Shown here piece by piece: positions 1-6,614 of a stretch of DNA of 7,622 nucleotides. The stretch's first letter is position 1. Each line of letters begins with the position of its first letter. The notes under the pieces are model-generated. The model was not told the origin of the DNA and did no database searches. It saw nothing but the letters and a program-made list of their open reading frames with translations. Origin of the DNA: Bacteroidales bacterium (lineage in GTDB: Bacteria; Bacteroidota; Bacteroidia; Bacteroidales; UBA10428); assembly GCA_016935595.1 (NCBI GenBank), contig JAFGQQ010000233.1, forward strand, positions 1 through 7,622, in the 5' to 3' direction. The position numbers and the translations under genes are program-made.

Positions 1-1632
1 AATTCAAATACGATACTTTTAAGTTTGGGCGAATCTATTGATAATGTAACTATACATACAATTTTAAAGATTTTTGCTAATGCAACAGGAAAAGAAATTG
101 GCGAAATTAATATTCCTAAAGAGAAAATATATTTCAATATAAAATTTCAAAGAAAAACCGGTTTTCTGAGTTATCCGGTTTTTAACCTTTATCATTCGGA
201 AACAGATATGATGCGTTATATTAAAAAATTGGAAAAGAAAGATTATTCTTTAACCGAAGGGATGATCCCGTTGGGCTCGTGTACAATGAAATTGAATGCA
301 GTGTCCGGAATGATGCCTGTTTCATGGCCCGAATTTGCTAATATTCACCCTTTTGCCCCGGAAAATCAGGTTGAAGGGTATAAAATACTGATTAAGGAAC
401 TGGAAGAAGATTTGAAAAAAATAACAGGTTTTGAAGCCATTTCATTTATGCCGAATTCAGGTGCTGCTGGCGAATATGCAGGTTTAATGGTTATAAGGGA
501 ATATTTTAAAAATAGAAGGGAATTGCATCGTAATATTGTGCTTATACCATCATCGGCGCATGGGACAAATCCGGCAAGCGCAGTAATGGCAGGCATGGAG
601 TTAATTGTTATTAAATGCGATGAAAATGGAAATATTGATATACATGATTTAAAAAGCAAAGCTGAGAATAATAAGGATAATTTATGTGCTTTTATGGTTA
701 CCTATCCTTCGACACATGGAGTTTTTGAGGATAAAATAATTGAGATGATTAAAATTGTACACGAAAATGGCGGACAGGTTTATATGGATGGTGCAAATTT
801 AAATGCCCAGGTTGGATTGACCAATCCGGCAATTATTGGTGCGGATGTTTGTCATTTAAACCTTCATAAAACTTTTGGTATTCCACATGGTGGGGGTGGT
901 CCGGGTGTGGGACCTATTGGAGTTGCAAAACATTTGGTTGAGTTTCTGCCAACACATCCAATTGTTACAACAGAGGGGAAGAAAGGTATAAAAGCTGTTT
1001 CTGCAGCTCCTTATGGCAGTGCAAATATTTTACCAATTTCTCATGCTTATATTAAATTACTTGGAACGGAAGGTTTAAAAAAAGCAACCAAAATAGCAAT
1101 CTTAAATGCCAACTATATTGCAGTGTGTTTAAAAAAACATTATAAAATATTATATACTGGTAAAAACGGATATATTGCCCACGAATTTATTCTGGATTGT
1201 CGTGAATTTAAAAATTCGGCAAATATTGCCGAGCTTGATATAGCTAAAAGATTGATGGACTATGGATTTCATGCCCCAACAGTTTCATTCCCGGTACATG
1301 GAACTTTAATGATTGAGCCTACTGAAAGCGAACCAAAACAAGAATTAGACAGGTTTATAAAGGCAATGATTTCAATTTATGAAGAAATAAAAGAAATAGA
1401 ATCCGGTAAATTTTCAAAAGATGATAATGTTTTAATTAATTCTCCGTATACTGCTGAAATAATTGTTAATGATAATTGGGAACATCCTTATTCAAGAGAA
1501 AAAGCTGCTTTCCCTTCAGAATATAATTTAGAAAATAAATATTGGCCAACTGTATCGCGTTTGCAGGATGCATATGGAGACAGAAATTTAATATGCACTT
1601 GTATCCCAATTGAAAGATTAGTATCGTTATAA
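1..1632 (+). CDS. gcvP: Glycine dehydrogenase (decarboxylating), P-protein, C-terminal part (5' end outside window)
   Basis: P-protein of the glycine cleavage system: a PLP enzyme that decarboxylates glycine and passes the aminomethyl group to the lipoyl arm of H-protein in the cytosol. The frame is open from base 1, and the upstream codons ([12 protein letters not shown]) match the linker between the two halves of single-chain GcvP, so the TTG at 25 is not a real start. About 543 residues are visible of a family length near 950. Counting from the TTG, recognisable blocks are the HSETDMMRY segment followed by [13 protein letters not shown], then [29 protein letters not shown] and [15 protein letters not shown]. 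The lysine of that last block (codon 868-870) is the PLP-binding lysine. The tail [12 protein letters not shown] is the usual C-terminus. Split GcvPB has a different N-terminal region, so a single-chain enzyme is inferred. The gene looks intact, with stop TAA at 1630-1632. Confidence 0.97.
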   Translation, partial: NSNTILLSLGESIDNVTIHTILKIFANATGKEIGEINIPKEKIYFNIKFQRKTGFLSYPVFNLYHSETDMMRYIKKLEKKDYSLTEGMIPLGSCTMKLNAVSGMMPVSWPEFANIHPFAPENQVEGYKILIKELEEDLKKITGFEAISFMPNSGAAGEYAGLMVIREYFKNRRELHRNIVLIPSSAHGTNPASAVMAGMELIVIKCDENGNIDIHDLKSKAENNKDNLCAFMVTYPSTHGVFEDKIIEMIKIVHENGGQVYMDGANLNAQVGLTNPAIIGADVCHLNLHKTFGIPHGGGGPGVGPIGVAKHLVEFLPTHPIVTTEGKKGIKAVSAAPYGSANILPISHAYIKLLGTEGLKKATKIAILNANYIAVCLKKHYKILYTGKNGYIAHEFILDCREFKNSANIAELDIAKRLMDYGFHAPTVSFPVHGTLMIEPTESEPKQELDRFIKAMISIYEEIKEIESGKFSKDDNVLINSPYTAEIIVNDNWEHPYSREKAAFPSEYNLENKYWPTVSRLQDAYGDRNLICTCIPIERLVSL

Positions 1633-1857
1633 TCAAAAATGTTTGCTATTTTATATTTTGAAAATACAGGAAGATAATTTATGAATAGTTTAAGAATTGC
1701 TAAACCTGCATTTAAGTGTAAATTCGCATAGTATATTATTATCTGATAAATTAATCCACCTTTTTTCAAAATTTGTTATATTTTAGATGTTCATTTTTAT
1801 CCTAATATTGTAGTTTTTAAATAAAATAAGATTTATCACTGTATAAAATTATTCAAA

Positions 1858-2529
1858 ATGGATATTCAGGAAACATTAAATCAACTTTCAATATGTGTTG
1901 AGAAAGGTAAAAGCGATAAAAATGCCACTTATCCACCCGATATGAAAGGACAGGACGGCGCATCAGAGCTAACTAAATATTTATTAGATAATGGCGTGCC
2001 ACCAAATGATATTTTACAAAAAGCTTTTATGATTGGTATGAAACGTATTGGAGAGCAATTTAGCCAGGGAAAAGCCTTTGTTCCGCAATTATTATTGGCA
2101 GCCAAAGCAATGAATGCTGCAATGGTGCATTTAGAACCTTTTTTTAAAAGCGGTGAAGCCACATACAAAGGTAATTTTATTTTGGGAACAGTAGCCGGCG
2201 ATCTTCATGATATTGGAAAAAATATTGTCAAATTGGTACTCGAAGGTGACGGGTGGAAAGTGATTGATTTAGGCGTGGATGTATCGACTAAAAAATTTAT
2301 AGATGCAATAAATCAGCACCCCGATTGTTTAGTTGGTATGAGTGCATTGTTAACAACAACGATGGTGAGTATGGAAGAATCGGTTAAATCAATTAAAGCC
2401 CAATTACCTGATATAAAAATTTATGTTGGAGGGGCCCCTTTAAACAAGGAATTTAACGATAAAATAGGTGCAGACGGCTATTTTGCCGATCCATATAAAT
2501 TTGTTCAATACCTTTCAGCTTCGGCATAA
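1858..2529 (+). CDS. Stand-alone corrinoid (B12-binding) methyltransferase protein
   Basis: A 223-residue corrinoid carrier of the MtaC/MtbC/MttC type. Residues 1 to about 95 form the helical cap domain (GMKRIGEQFSQGKAFVPQLL and AKAMNAAM blocks) and about 100-223 the Rossmann-like cobalamin domain. The cobalt-ligand motif DxHxxG is present as DLHDIG, with D115, H117 and G120. The nucleotide-tail contacts S162-x-L164 and G191-G192 also fit. Such proteins shuttle a methyl group from a methylated donor, through a partner methyltransferase, to tetrahydrofolate or another acceptor. No partner methyltransferase and no reductive activator is encoded nearby. The cap domain holds an extra segment (YPPDMKGQDGA, residues 25-35) compared with the shorter classical carriers. 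It follows gcvP in the same direction after 225 nt, so it probably has its own promoter, though I could not place one. The ATG is the only reasonable start, and the Shine-Dalgarno is weak. The exact methyl donor is unknown. Confidence 0.92.
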   Translation: MDIQETLNQLSICVEKGKSDKNATYPPDMKGQDGASELTKYLLDNGVPPNDILQKAFMIGMKRIGEQFSQGKAFVPQLLLAAKAMNAAMVHLEPFFKSGEATYKGNFILGTVAGDLHDIGKNIVKLVLEGDGWKVIDLGVDVSTKKFIDAINQHPDCLVGMSALLTTTMVSMEESVKSIKAQLPDIKIYVGGAPLNKEFNDKIGADGYFADPYKFVQYLSASA

Positions 2530-2581
2530 AACACTGAAAAAATCGTAATTTTTACTAACCAATGGCATTATATTTTTTCTG

Positions 2582-2598
2582 AATAAAATATTTTTATT
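2582..2598. terminator. Weak AT-only inverted repeat between convergent genes
   Basis: Arms AATAAAA and TTTTATT (7 bp, 3-nt loop) sit in the 64-nt gap between the corrinoid gene and the convergent TetR gene and overlap the TetR stop codon. The position suits a bidirectional terminator. An all-AT stem this short is common by chance in such a sequence, so support is weak. A second AT stem (AAAAAT, loop CGTA, ATTTTT) lies at 2538-2553. Confidence 0.2.
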
Positions 2599-3151
2599 TC
2601 AATAGTTTTTGGATTGATTCAATTACATCAGCTTCAACTTCCAGTTCCGGATTACTTGTTATTAGCCTCATGCTTTCAGAAATAATTCCATTAATAAACC
2701 TTACTATGAGTTCTGGATTTGAGATGTAAAATTCGTTTAAATTGTTTCCTTCTATAATTATTTTTTTGAATATTTCATTGTATGCATCCTGAAAGGCCAA
2801 TTGCGCAATTTCATATTTATATTTAAATTCAAAAGCATCATGACCTTCTTGTAACCATTTCCGCGTTTCATTAAAAATCATTATAATCAGTTGGTTTATT
2901 TTTTCTTGCTGATTTGGAAAAGGAGTAAGCTTTTTCTCCATTTCTTTGCTATATTTTATAGCCACTTTGCTTACTATGTAATAAAAGATTTTTTCCTTGC
3001 TGCTGAAATGTTTGTAAATAGTCTTTTTGCTCATTTTTAGCTCCCTGGCTATTTCATCAACAGAAGTTTTTTTAAATCCGTAATGATTAAAATGCCTTGA
3101 AAATATTTCAGCTATTTGATCTTTTTGTTCAATATCCTTATTATTTTCCAT
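2594..3151 (-). CDS. TetR/AcrR-family transcriptional regulator
   Basis: A 185-residue regulator with the usual TetR plan. The N-terminal helix-turn-helix spans about residues 11-57: the block IAEIFSRHFNHYGFKKTSVD, then EIARELKMSKKTIYKHFSSK with the family signature of a glycine-phenylalanine turn and the TIYKHF recognition helix. A helical ligand-binding domain follows, ending in the FINGIISESMRL segment. TetR proteins usually repress and are released by a small hydrophobic ligand. The gene starts 6 nt after the stop of the dehydrogenase gene, so it is the distal gene of that operon and would be autoregulated if it acts on the promoter at 3978-4009. No strong Shine-Dalgarno precedes the ATG, which suggests translation coupled to the dehydrogenase. 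The ligand cannot be predicted; an acyl or lipid effector is only a guess from the neighbours. Confidence 0.93.
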   Translation of the reverse strand: MENNKDIEQKDQIAEIFSRHFNHYGFKKTSVDEIARELKMSKKTIYKHFSSKEKIFYYIVSKVAIKYSKEMEKKLTPFPNQQEKINQLIIMIFNETRKWLQEGHDAFEFKYKYEIAQLAFQDAYNEIFKKIIIEGNNLNEFYISNPELIVRFINGIISESMRLITSNPELEVEADVIESIQKLLK

Positions 3152-3157
3152 AAGAAT

Positions 3158-3958
3158 TTATTTTTCATCATTTTCGTTTTTAATTTTTAGCACCATATAT
3201 TTATAAAAGATACGATCGAGAAAACGAGGGGCAAAAAAGTTCATGATTTTTAAAAATTTACCTTTTACTACTTCCCTTTTTCCTTTGATAATAGATCGGA
3301 TTATTTCGTTTGCTACAACATTTGGTTTAACAAATTTTCTTCCTTTTGTCGACATTTCAATACCTTCTTCCTTTATGGAGGAATTATGAAATTCGGTTTC
3401 GGTTTCTGGTGGGCAATAATTAATCACTTTTATACCATAAGGTTTTAATTCAAGCCTGATTCCATCTGTTATACCATCAAGCATACTTTTTGAACCGGCA
3501 TATGCCGATAAAAAAGGCAAAGCTCTTTTACTCAAACTCGAAGAAATATTTACTATTATTCCTTTTGATTGCTTTAAATAGGGCAGTGTGACCTGAATTA
3601 AATTTACGGGCCCAATCACATTGGTTTCAAAAACATCATAAATATGTTCAGGTTTCATATTCTCAATCGTGCCAAAATAACCAAGTCCTGCGTTATTGAT
3701 AAGAATATCAATTCCGTTAAAATTATCTATAACTTCTTTTACACCACTAATCACGGCACCTCTGTTACGCACATCGCATGGAATTGTGATTACATGAGGA
3801 TTATATGTTATTATTTCATTTTTAATTTTTTCAAGTTTTTCTTTTCTGCGTGCAAATAAAGCAACTTTTGCCCCCATTTTTGATAGTTGTAAAGCAAGTG
3901 ATTCGCCAATACCGCTAGAAGCACCAGTAATAAGAATGGTTTTTCCTAAAATATTCAT
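3158..3958 (-). CDS. Short-chain dehydrogenase/reductase (classical SDR)
   Basis: A 266-residue oxidoreductase with all classical SDR marks: the nucleotide-binding TGASSGIG at residues 11-18, basic R37-R38 after the second strand (points to NADP(H)), CDV at 61-63, NNAG at 88-91, N113 in ETNVIG, S140 in NISSS and the YAGSK pair Y153/K157. The catalytic tetrad N-S-Y-K is therefore complete. The C-terminal 35 residues are hydrophobic and basic (MNFFAPRFLDRIFYKYM) and could lie on the membrane, as in lipid- or retinol-type SDRs. This is a suggestion from composition, not a prediction run. It leads the operon with the TetR gene 6 nt downstream, and a methyltransferase-like membrane protein lies upstream on the same strand. 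The substrate is unknown. The ATG lies just before the Rossmann fold, as expected. Confidence 0.94.
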   Translation of the reverse strand: MNILGKTILITGASSGIGESLALQLSKMGAKVALFARRKEKLEKIKNEIITYNPHVITIPCDVRNRGAVISGVKEVIDNFNGIDILINNAGLGYFGTIENMKPEHIYDVFETNVIGPVNLIQVTLPYLKQSKGIIVNISSSLSKRALPFLSAYAGSKSMLDGITDGIRLELKPYGIKVINYCPPETETEFHNSSIKEEGIEMSTKGRKFVKPNVVANEIIRSIIKGKREVVKGKFLKIMNFFAPRFLDRIFYKYMVLKIKNENDEK

Positions 3959-3977
3959 GTTAATACACTTTAGTTTT

Positions 3978-4009
3978 TAAATATACGAAATTTGTTTTCA
4001 GTTTCCAAT
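3978..4009 (-). promoter_or_regulatory. Candidate promoter and operator of the SDR-TetR operon
   Basis: Read on the minus strand, TTG (4008-4006) is followed after 20 nt by TATATTTA (3985-3978), which fits the Bacteroidota promoter pattern TTG, 19-21 nt, TAnnTTTG at 7 of 8 positions in the -7 box. The implied start of transcription is about 13 nt before the ATG at 3958. The -33 element and spacer (3985-4008) are repeated almost exactly at 4572-4595 upstream of the methyltransferase-like gene, which suggests a regulator-binding site as well. The block has only a partial dyad (GAAA, 11 nt, TTTC). Confidence 0.55.
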
Positions 4010-4021
4010 TAAATAAAAAAT

Positions 4022-4534
4022 TTATAGTATTGAACTGATCATTTTTTGAAAATCCGGAATAAAACGGGGAGTATTGTTTTTGTAGATTACATATTCTTTT
4101 CCAAATTTATATAATAGTTTTTTTTCCTCTCTTCTAGTTTGTAAAAAACAAATAATCAGCCATAAAACACCTGAAATAGCCAAACTGGTTATTCCTAAAA
4201 AACATCCTAGTCCGAAAATTGTAAAACTAATTCCAGCATACATTGGATTACGTAAATATTTATAGACAGACCAAGTTCTTAATTTATCAGCCTGACCAAC
4301 TGCACCTTTTTGTCCTAAGTTTATGAACCCTAAAATAAAACTTGGTAAAAAAGTTAATACATTTGCAGCGCCAACAAACTTGACAACCCATTTTGGCATA
4401 AAATCAACTAAATTAAAAAAATCATTTATTCCATAAATTCTAAATATTCTATACGGAATAATAATGAAAATTGAAATTGCACTTGCCACTAAAAACGGAG
4501 CAATAATTCTGGTAAGTTTTTCTTTTGTTTTCAT
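4022..4534 (-). CDS. Isoprenylcysteine carboxyl methyltransferase / phospholipid methyltransferase-like membrane protein
   Basis: A 170-residue integral membrane protein of the ICMT/PEMT-like superfamily, which transfers methyl from S-adenosylmethionine to membrane-bound substrates. Hydrophobic segments lie at about residues 10-32, 47-72 and a long hairpin-like stretch 98-131. The family signature is clear: YLRNPMYAG (93-101), then paired glutamates (136-137), FGKEY (144-148), Y151 and the closing PRFIP (156-160). These RNP...EE...FG.EY..Y...PRF residues form the SAM-binding C-terminal part in characterised relatives. Bacterial members act on varied lipids or quinone-like substrates and the substrate here is unknown. 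It lies 63 nt upstream of the dehydrogenase gene on the same strand and shares with it a 24-nt upstream block, so co-regulation by the TetR protein is likely. The ATG start has no visible Shine-Dalgarno. Confidence 0.88.
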   Translation of the reverse strand: MKTKEKLTRIIAPFLVASAISIFIIIPYRIFRIYGINDFFNLVDFMPKWVVKFVGAANVLTFLPSFILGFINLGQKGAVGQADKLRTWSVYKYLRNPMYAGISFTIFGLGCFLGITSLAISGVLWLIICFLQTRREEKKLLYKFGKEYVIYKNNTPRFIPDFQKMISSIL

Positions 4535-4564
4535 AATTTTGAATTTTTAATTAATAATAGCGCA

Positions 4565-4596
4565 TAAAGAAACGAATTTAGTTTTTAGTTTCCAAA
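4565..4596 (-). promoter_or_regulatory. Candidate promoter and operator of the methyltransferase-like gene
   Basis: On the minus strand TTTG (4596-4593) is followed after 20 nt by TTTCTTTA (4572-4565), a 6 of 8 match to TAnnTTTG. Alone this would be weak. The 24-nt block 4572-4595 matches 3985-4008 at 21 positions without gaps, and both blocks sit at the same distance from a TTG and a -7-like box. The 5' leader would be about 25 nt. A TetR operator overlapping the promoter is the favoured reading. Confidence 0.45.
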
Positions 4597-4638
4597 TAAA
4601 TATTAATTTTTTTTCAATTTTATTTTAACTTTTTATTT

Positions 4639-4656
4639 GAAATACTGATGTATTTC
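4639..4656. repeat. Perfect inverted repeat, 7-bp arms
   Basis: GAAATAC and GTATTTC flank a 4-nt centre (TGAT). It lies in the divergent region between the methyltransferase-like gene and the repeat-protein gene, 3 nt from a second, longer perfect inverted repeat. It may be a binding site for a dimeric regulator or a small hairpin. Confidence 0.5.
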
Positions 4657-4659
4657 CTA

Positions 4660-4680
4660 TTAAATCAAGATTTGATTTAA
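4660..4680. repeat. Perfect inverted repeat, 9-bp arms (candidate operator)
   Basis: TTAAATCAA and TTGATTTAA flank a 3-nt centre (GAT). Its end is 26 nt upstream of the -33 element of the promoter at 4707-4737, a usual place for an activator. It could also serve the divergent gene. The regulator is unknown, and the TetR protein in this window is not specially indicated because this palindrome is absent from its own promoter. Confidence 0.55.
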
Positions 4681-4706
4681 ATTATAAAATCTTTAAACAT
4701 ATAAAA

Positions 4707-4737
4707 TTTGAATATCTGTTAAAATGTAATAGATTTG
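4707..4737 (+). promoter_or_regulatory. Consensus Bacteroidota promoter of the repeat-protein gene
   Basis: TTTG (4707-4710), then 19 nt, then TAGATTTG (4730-4737): a full match to the Bacteroidota housekeeping pattern TTTG, 19 nt, TAnnTTTG. Transcription should start near 4744, giving a leader of about 17 nt. It is the best promoter in the window. Confidence 0.8.
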
Positions 4738-4752
4738 TTTTCACTTATAGCT

Positions 4753-4757
4753 AGGAG
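4753..4757 (+). promoter_or_regulatory. Ribosome-binding site AGGAG with start ambiguity
   Basis: AGGAG is unusual here because the other genes have no clear Shine-Dalgarno. It is only 3 nt from the ATG at 4761 but 9 nt from an in-frame TTG at 4767. Either start keeps a working signal peptide. ATG is preferred by codon type, TTG by spacing. Confidence 0.45.
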
Positions 4758-4760
4758 TAT

Positions 4761-5852
4761 ATGGTATTGAGATGCACAATTTTTATAATATTATTTTCAG
4801 TTTCGTTTAATTTATTTTCTCAATTTGTTGAGAATGATACTGATAAAGAGAATCCTGAATACCTTAGTTTATTAAATAGCAAGAATATTTCTGCTGTTAC
4901 TGTTTGGGAAGGGAAAGCTGTTAATAAGGATATGCCTGTTAGTGATGGAGATAAATATAGAGAAGCTTATTACGATTTTTTAGGCAGGATTACAACACTT
5001 ATTATGTATTATGATAAAGGAAGAATGATAAGTTTAGTTTACAAATACTACTACGACTATCTGGAATATTCGAAAATAATTGAGAAATATGATGCCAATA
5101 ATCATTTATTACATAAATGGTTTTATAAAGGAAACGATTTATTAATCGAAGAATATAAATATTATGATAATAAAGATATTGAAAATGCATGGTTTTATTC
5201 ATATGATGTATTCGGAAATAAAGTTGAAGAAATAAAATTGAATTACTTTGGTAAAATTAAGAAAAGGATACACTTTGCATATGATAATTTCAGAAATTTA
5301 ATAAGCTTGTCATTACATGATCATAAAGGCAGATTAATATACCGCTGGCGAATTAATTATGATGAAAATCTCGATACTACTTTGTGTATAAAAATGGATA
5401 AAAATTTTAAAGTAATTGAAAGCTGGGTATATTACAATGATTATTCAGGAAAACCAGATTCTATTGTAAAATTTGATGCAAGAAATAACCTGATTGAAAA
5501 ACTTGCATTTAAGCATGATACTAATGGGATCTTTAAAGGAGTTATTAAATACGATGATAGACGAATGTTTGTAAATAAGTGGGAATATAGTTATAATGAA
5601 AATGGGCAAATAATTGAGAAAATATTTTATAACTATTTAGGCATCGATGAAAAATATTCTTATGAATATGATAATAATCAAAGACTTATAAGCGAGAACA
5701 ATTATAAATATATGGGAGTTGATAAAGAGGAAGTCGTAATTTCTGAAAAAAGCCGTGAATATAATCAGGCAGGAAATATTTATCAAATAATTGATAAGAA
5801 TTATTTATTTAAATCGGTAATGGTTTATAAATTTGAGTATAATTTTTATTAA
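4761..5852 (+). CDS. Secreted YD-like tandem-repeat protein, function unknown
   Basis: A 363-residue protein I cannot name. Residues 1-20 look like a Sec signal peptide (TIFIILFSVSFNLFS core, likely cut before Q21), with no lipobox cysteine at the cut site, so a periplasmic, surface or secreted location is inferred. From about residue 70 the protein is built of short tyrosine-aspartate repeats. Aspartates (or Asn) recur at 149, 175, 201, 227, 253 and 279, exactly 26 apart, and again at 187, 213, 239, 265 and 291. Each 26-residue unit is therefore two half-units of 12 and 14 residues, roughly aromatic-x-Tyr-Asp-x-x-Gly/Asn-x-hydrophobic. This resembles YD/RHS or MORN-like beta-hairpin repeats, but there is no RHS core (no DPxG-type end) and no toxin domain. 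No C-terminal sorting domain is visible. It has its own strong promoter and ends overlapping the ispD stop. Base composition is more AT-rich than that of gcvP. Confidence 0.85.
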   Translation: MVLRCTIFIILFSVSFNLFSQFVENDTDKENPEYLSLLNSKNISAVTVWEGKAVNKDMPVSDGDKYREAYYDFLGRITTLIMYYDKGRMISLVYKYYYDYLEYSKIIEKYDANNHLLHKWFYKGNDLLIEEYKYYDNKDIENAWFYSYDVFGNKVEEIKLNYFGKIKKRIHFAYDNFRNLISLSLHDHKGRLIYRWRINYDENLDTTLCIKMDKNFKVIESWVYYNDYSGKPDSIVKFDARNNLIEKLAFKHDTNGIFKGVIKYDDRRMFVNKWEYSYNENGQIIEKIFYNYLGIDEKYSYEYDNNQRLISENNYKYMGVDKEEVVISEKSREYNQAGNIYQIIDKNYLFKSVMVYKFEYNFY

Positions 5853-6520
5853 ATTGTCGATTTTAATAAAGTTTCAATAAAAATTAAATCGGTATTAGTC
5901 GTAATTTTAATATTTTCAATATTGCCTTCAACTAAATTAATTTTATGCCCATTTGCTTCAAACACCATGGCATCATCTGTATAGTCTTTTTTATATGGTA
6001 ATTTATAGGCCTCTTTAATTAAATCCACACGAAATGTCTGGGGAGTTTGAATAGCATAATATTTACGTCTGTCAACAGGATAATTCTTTTCATTCTCAAC
6101 TTTTCTCATTGAATCAATAATTGGAACACAGGGTATGGCATTACCGTATTTTTCGGTAGTTTCAAAACATCTTTTTATAGTATCATAACTTATACAAGGC
6201 CTTACTCCGTCATGAATAGCAACAATCCCATCATTATGTATTGCATTTATTCCGTTAAGTGATGACTGGAAACGAGTTTTACCACCTTTTACAATTTTAT
6301 GTTTAATATTAAAGCCATGTATTTTACATAGCTTTTCCCAGAAATTTATATATTCCGCAGGCAAAACAACTATTATTAAAATTTTGTGGTCGTATTGATA
6401 AAATTTTTCAATGGTGTACATTAACAAAGGTTTACCATTAGCTTCAATAAATTGCTTCGGATTTTCCGATTTCATTCTATCCCCTTTACCAGCGGCAACT
6501 ATCACAACATATTTATTCAT
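5849..6520 (-). CDS. ispD: 2-C-methyl-D-erythritol 4-phosphate cytidylyltransferase
   Basis: The 223-residue enzyme joins CTP and 2-C-methyl-D-erythritol 4-phosphate to give CDP-methylerythritol, the third step of the MEP isoprenoid pathway, in the cytosol. The length is normal. The nucleotide-binding N-terminus reads VAAGKGDRM (8-16) with PKQF at 21-24; these carry the Arg and Lys that contact the triphosphate. Next come GGKTR (79-83), HDGVRP (103-108, usually HDAARP), QTPQ (158-161), TDDA (181-184) and NIKITT (203-208) with the conserved K205. Where the E. coli enzyme has a Thr in its PVRDTM stretch, this protein has S137 (PIIDSM), a mild change. A related cytidylyltransferase for ribitol phosphate (TarI) is possible, but no teichoic-type neighbours are present. 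It is monocistronic in view, divergent from the DUF2461 gene and tail-to-tail with the repeat protein. No clear promoter was found in the 94-nt divergent gap. Confidence 0.93.
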   Translation of the reverse strand: MNKYVVIVAAGKGDRMKSENPKQFIEANGKPLLMYTIEKFYQYDHKILIIVVLPAEYINFWEKLCKIHGFNIKHKIVKGGKTRFQSSLNGINAIHNDGIVAIHDGVRPCISYDTIKRCFETTEKYGNAIPCVPIIDSMRKVENEKNYPVDRRKYYAIQTPQTFRVDLIKEAYKLPYKKDYTDDAMVFEANGHKINLVEGNIENIKITTNTDLIFIETLLKSTI

Positions 6521-6614
6521 AAAAATATTAAACCGGTATTAATTTAATTTGTTTAAAGAAATAATATTTAATAAAAATAATAAATTCGTTCTATTAACTG
6601 TAAAAATATACATC

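Noticed and set aside
25..27. TTG at 25 as the start of gcvP
   Set aside because: The frame is open to base 1 and the upstream codons continue the linker of single-chain GcvP, so the gene is cut by the window edge.
1654..1666. TATTTT-G-AAAATA palindrome downstream of gcvP
   Set aside because: All-AT arms with a one-base centre cannot form a hairpin and are expected by chance at this composition; no promoter was placed in this gap.
1681..1731. Short ORF of 16 codons after gcvP with an AGGA-like site
   Set aside because: Too short, no recognisable sequence, and AT-rich gaps give such ORFs often.
1771..1810. Possible promoter of the corrinoid gene (TTTG at 1772, TAATATTG at 1803)
   Set aside because: The spacing is 27 nt, well outside the 19-21 nt range of Bacteroidota promoters.
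4761..5852. RHS toxin or polymorphic toxin reading of the YD-repeat protein
   Set aside because: It is far too short, lacks the RHS core end motif and any toxin domain, and no immunity gene follows.
6549..6614. 22-residue N-terminal extension of the DUF2461 protein from TTG 6549
   Set aside because: The extension is low-complexity Asn/Lys/Ile sequence not seen in the family, and a good ATG follows at the expected family start.
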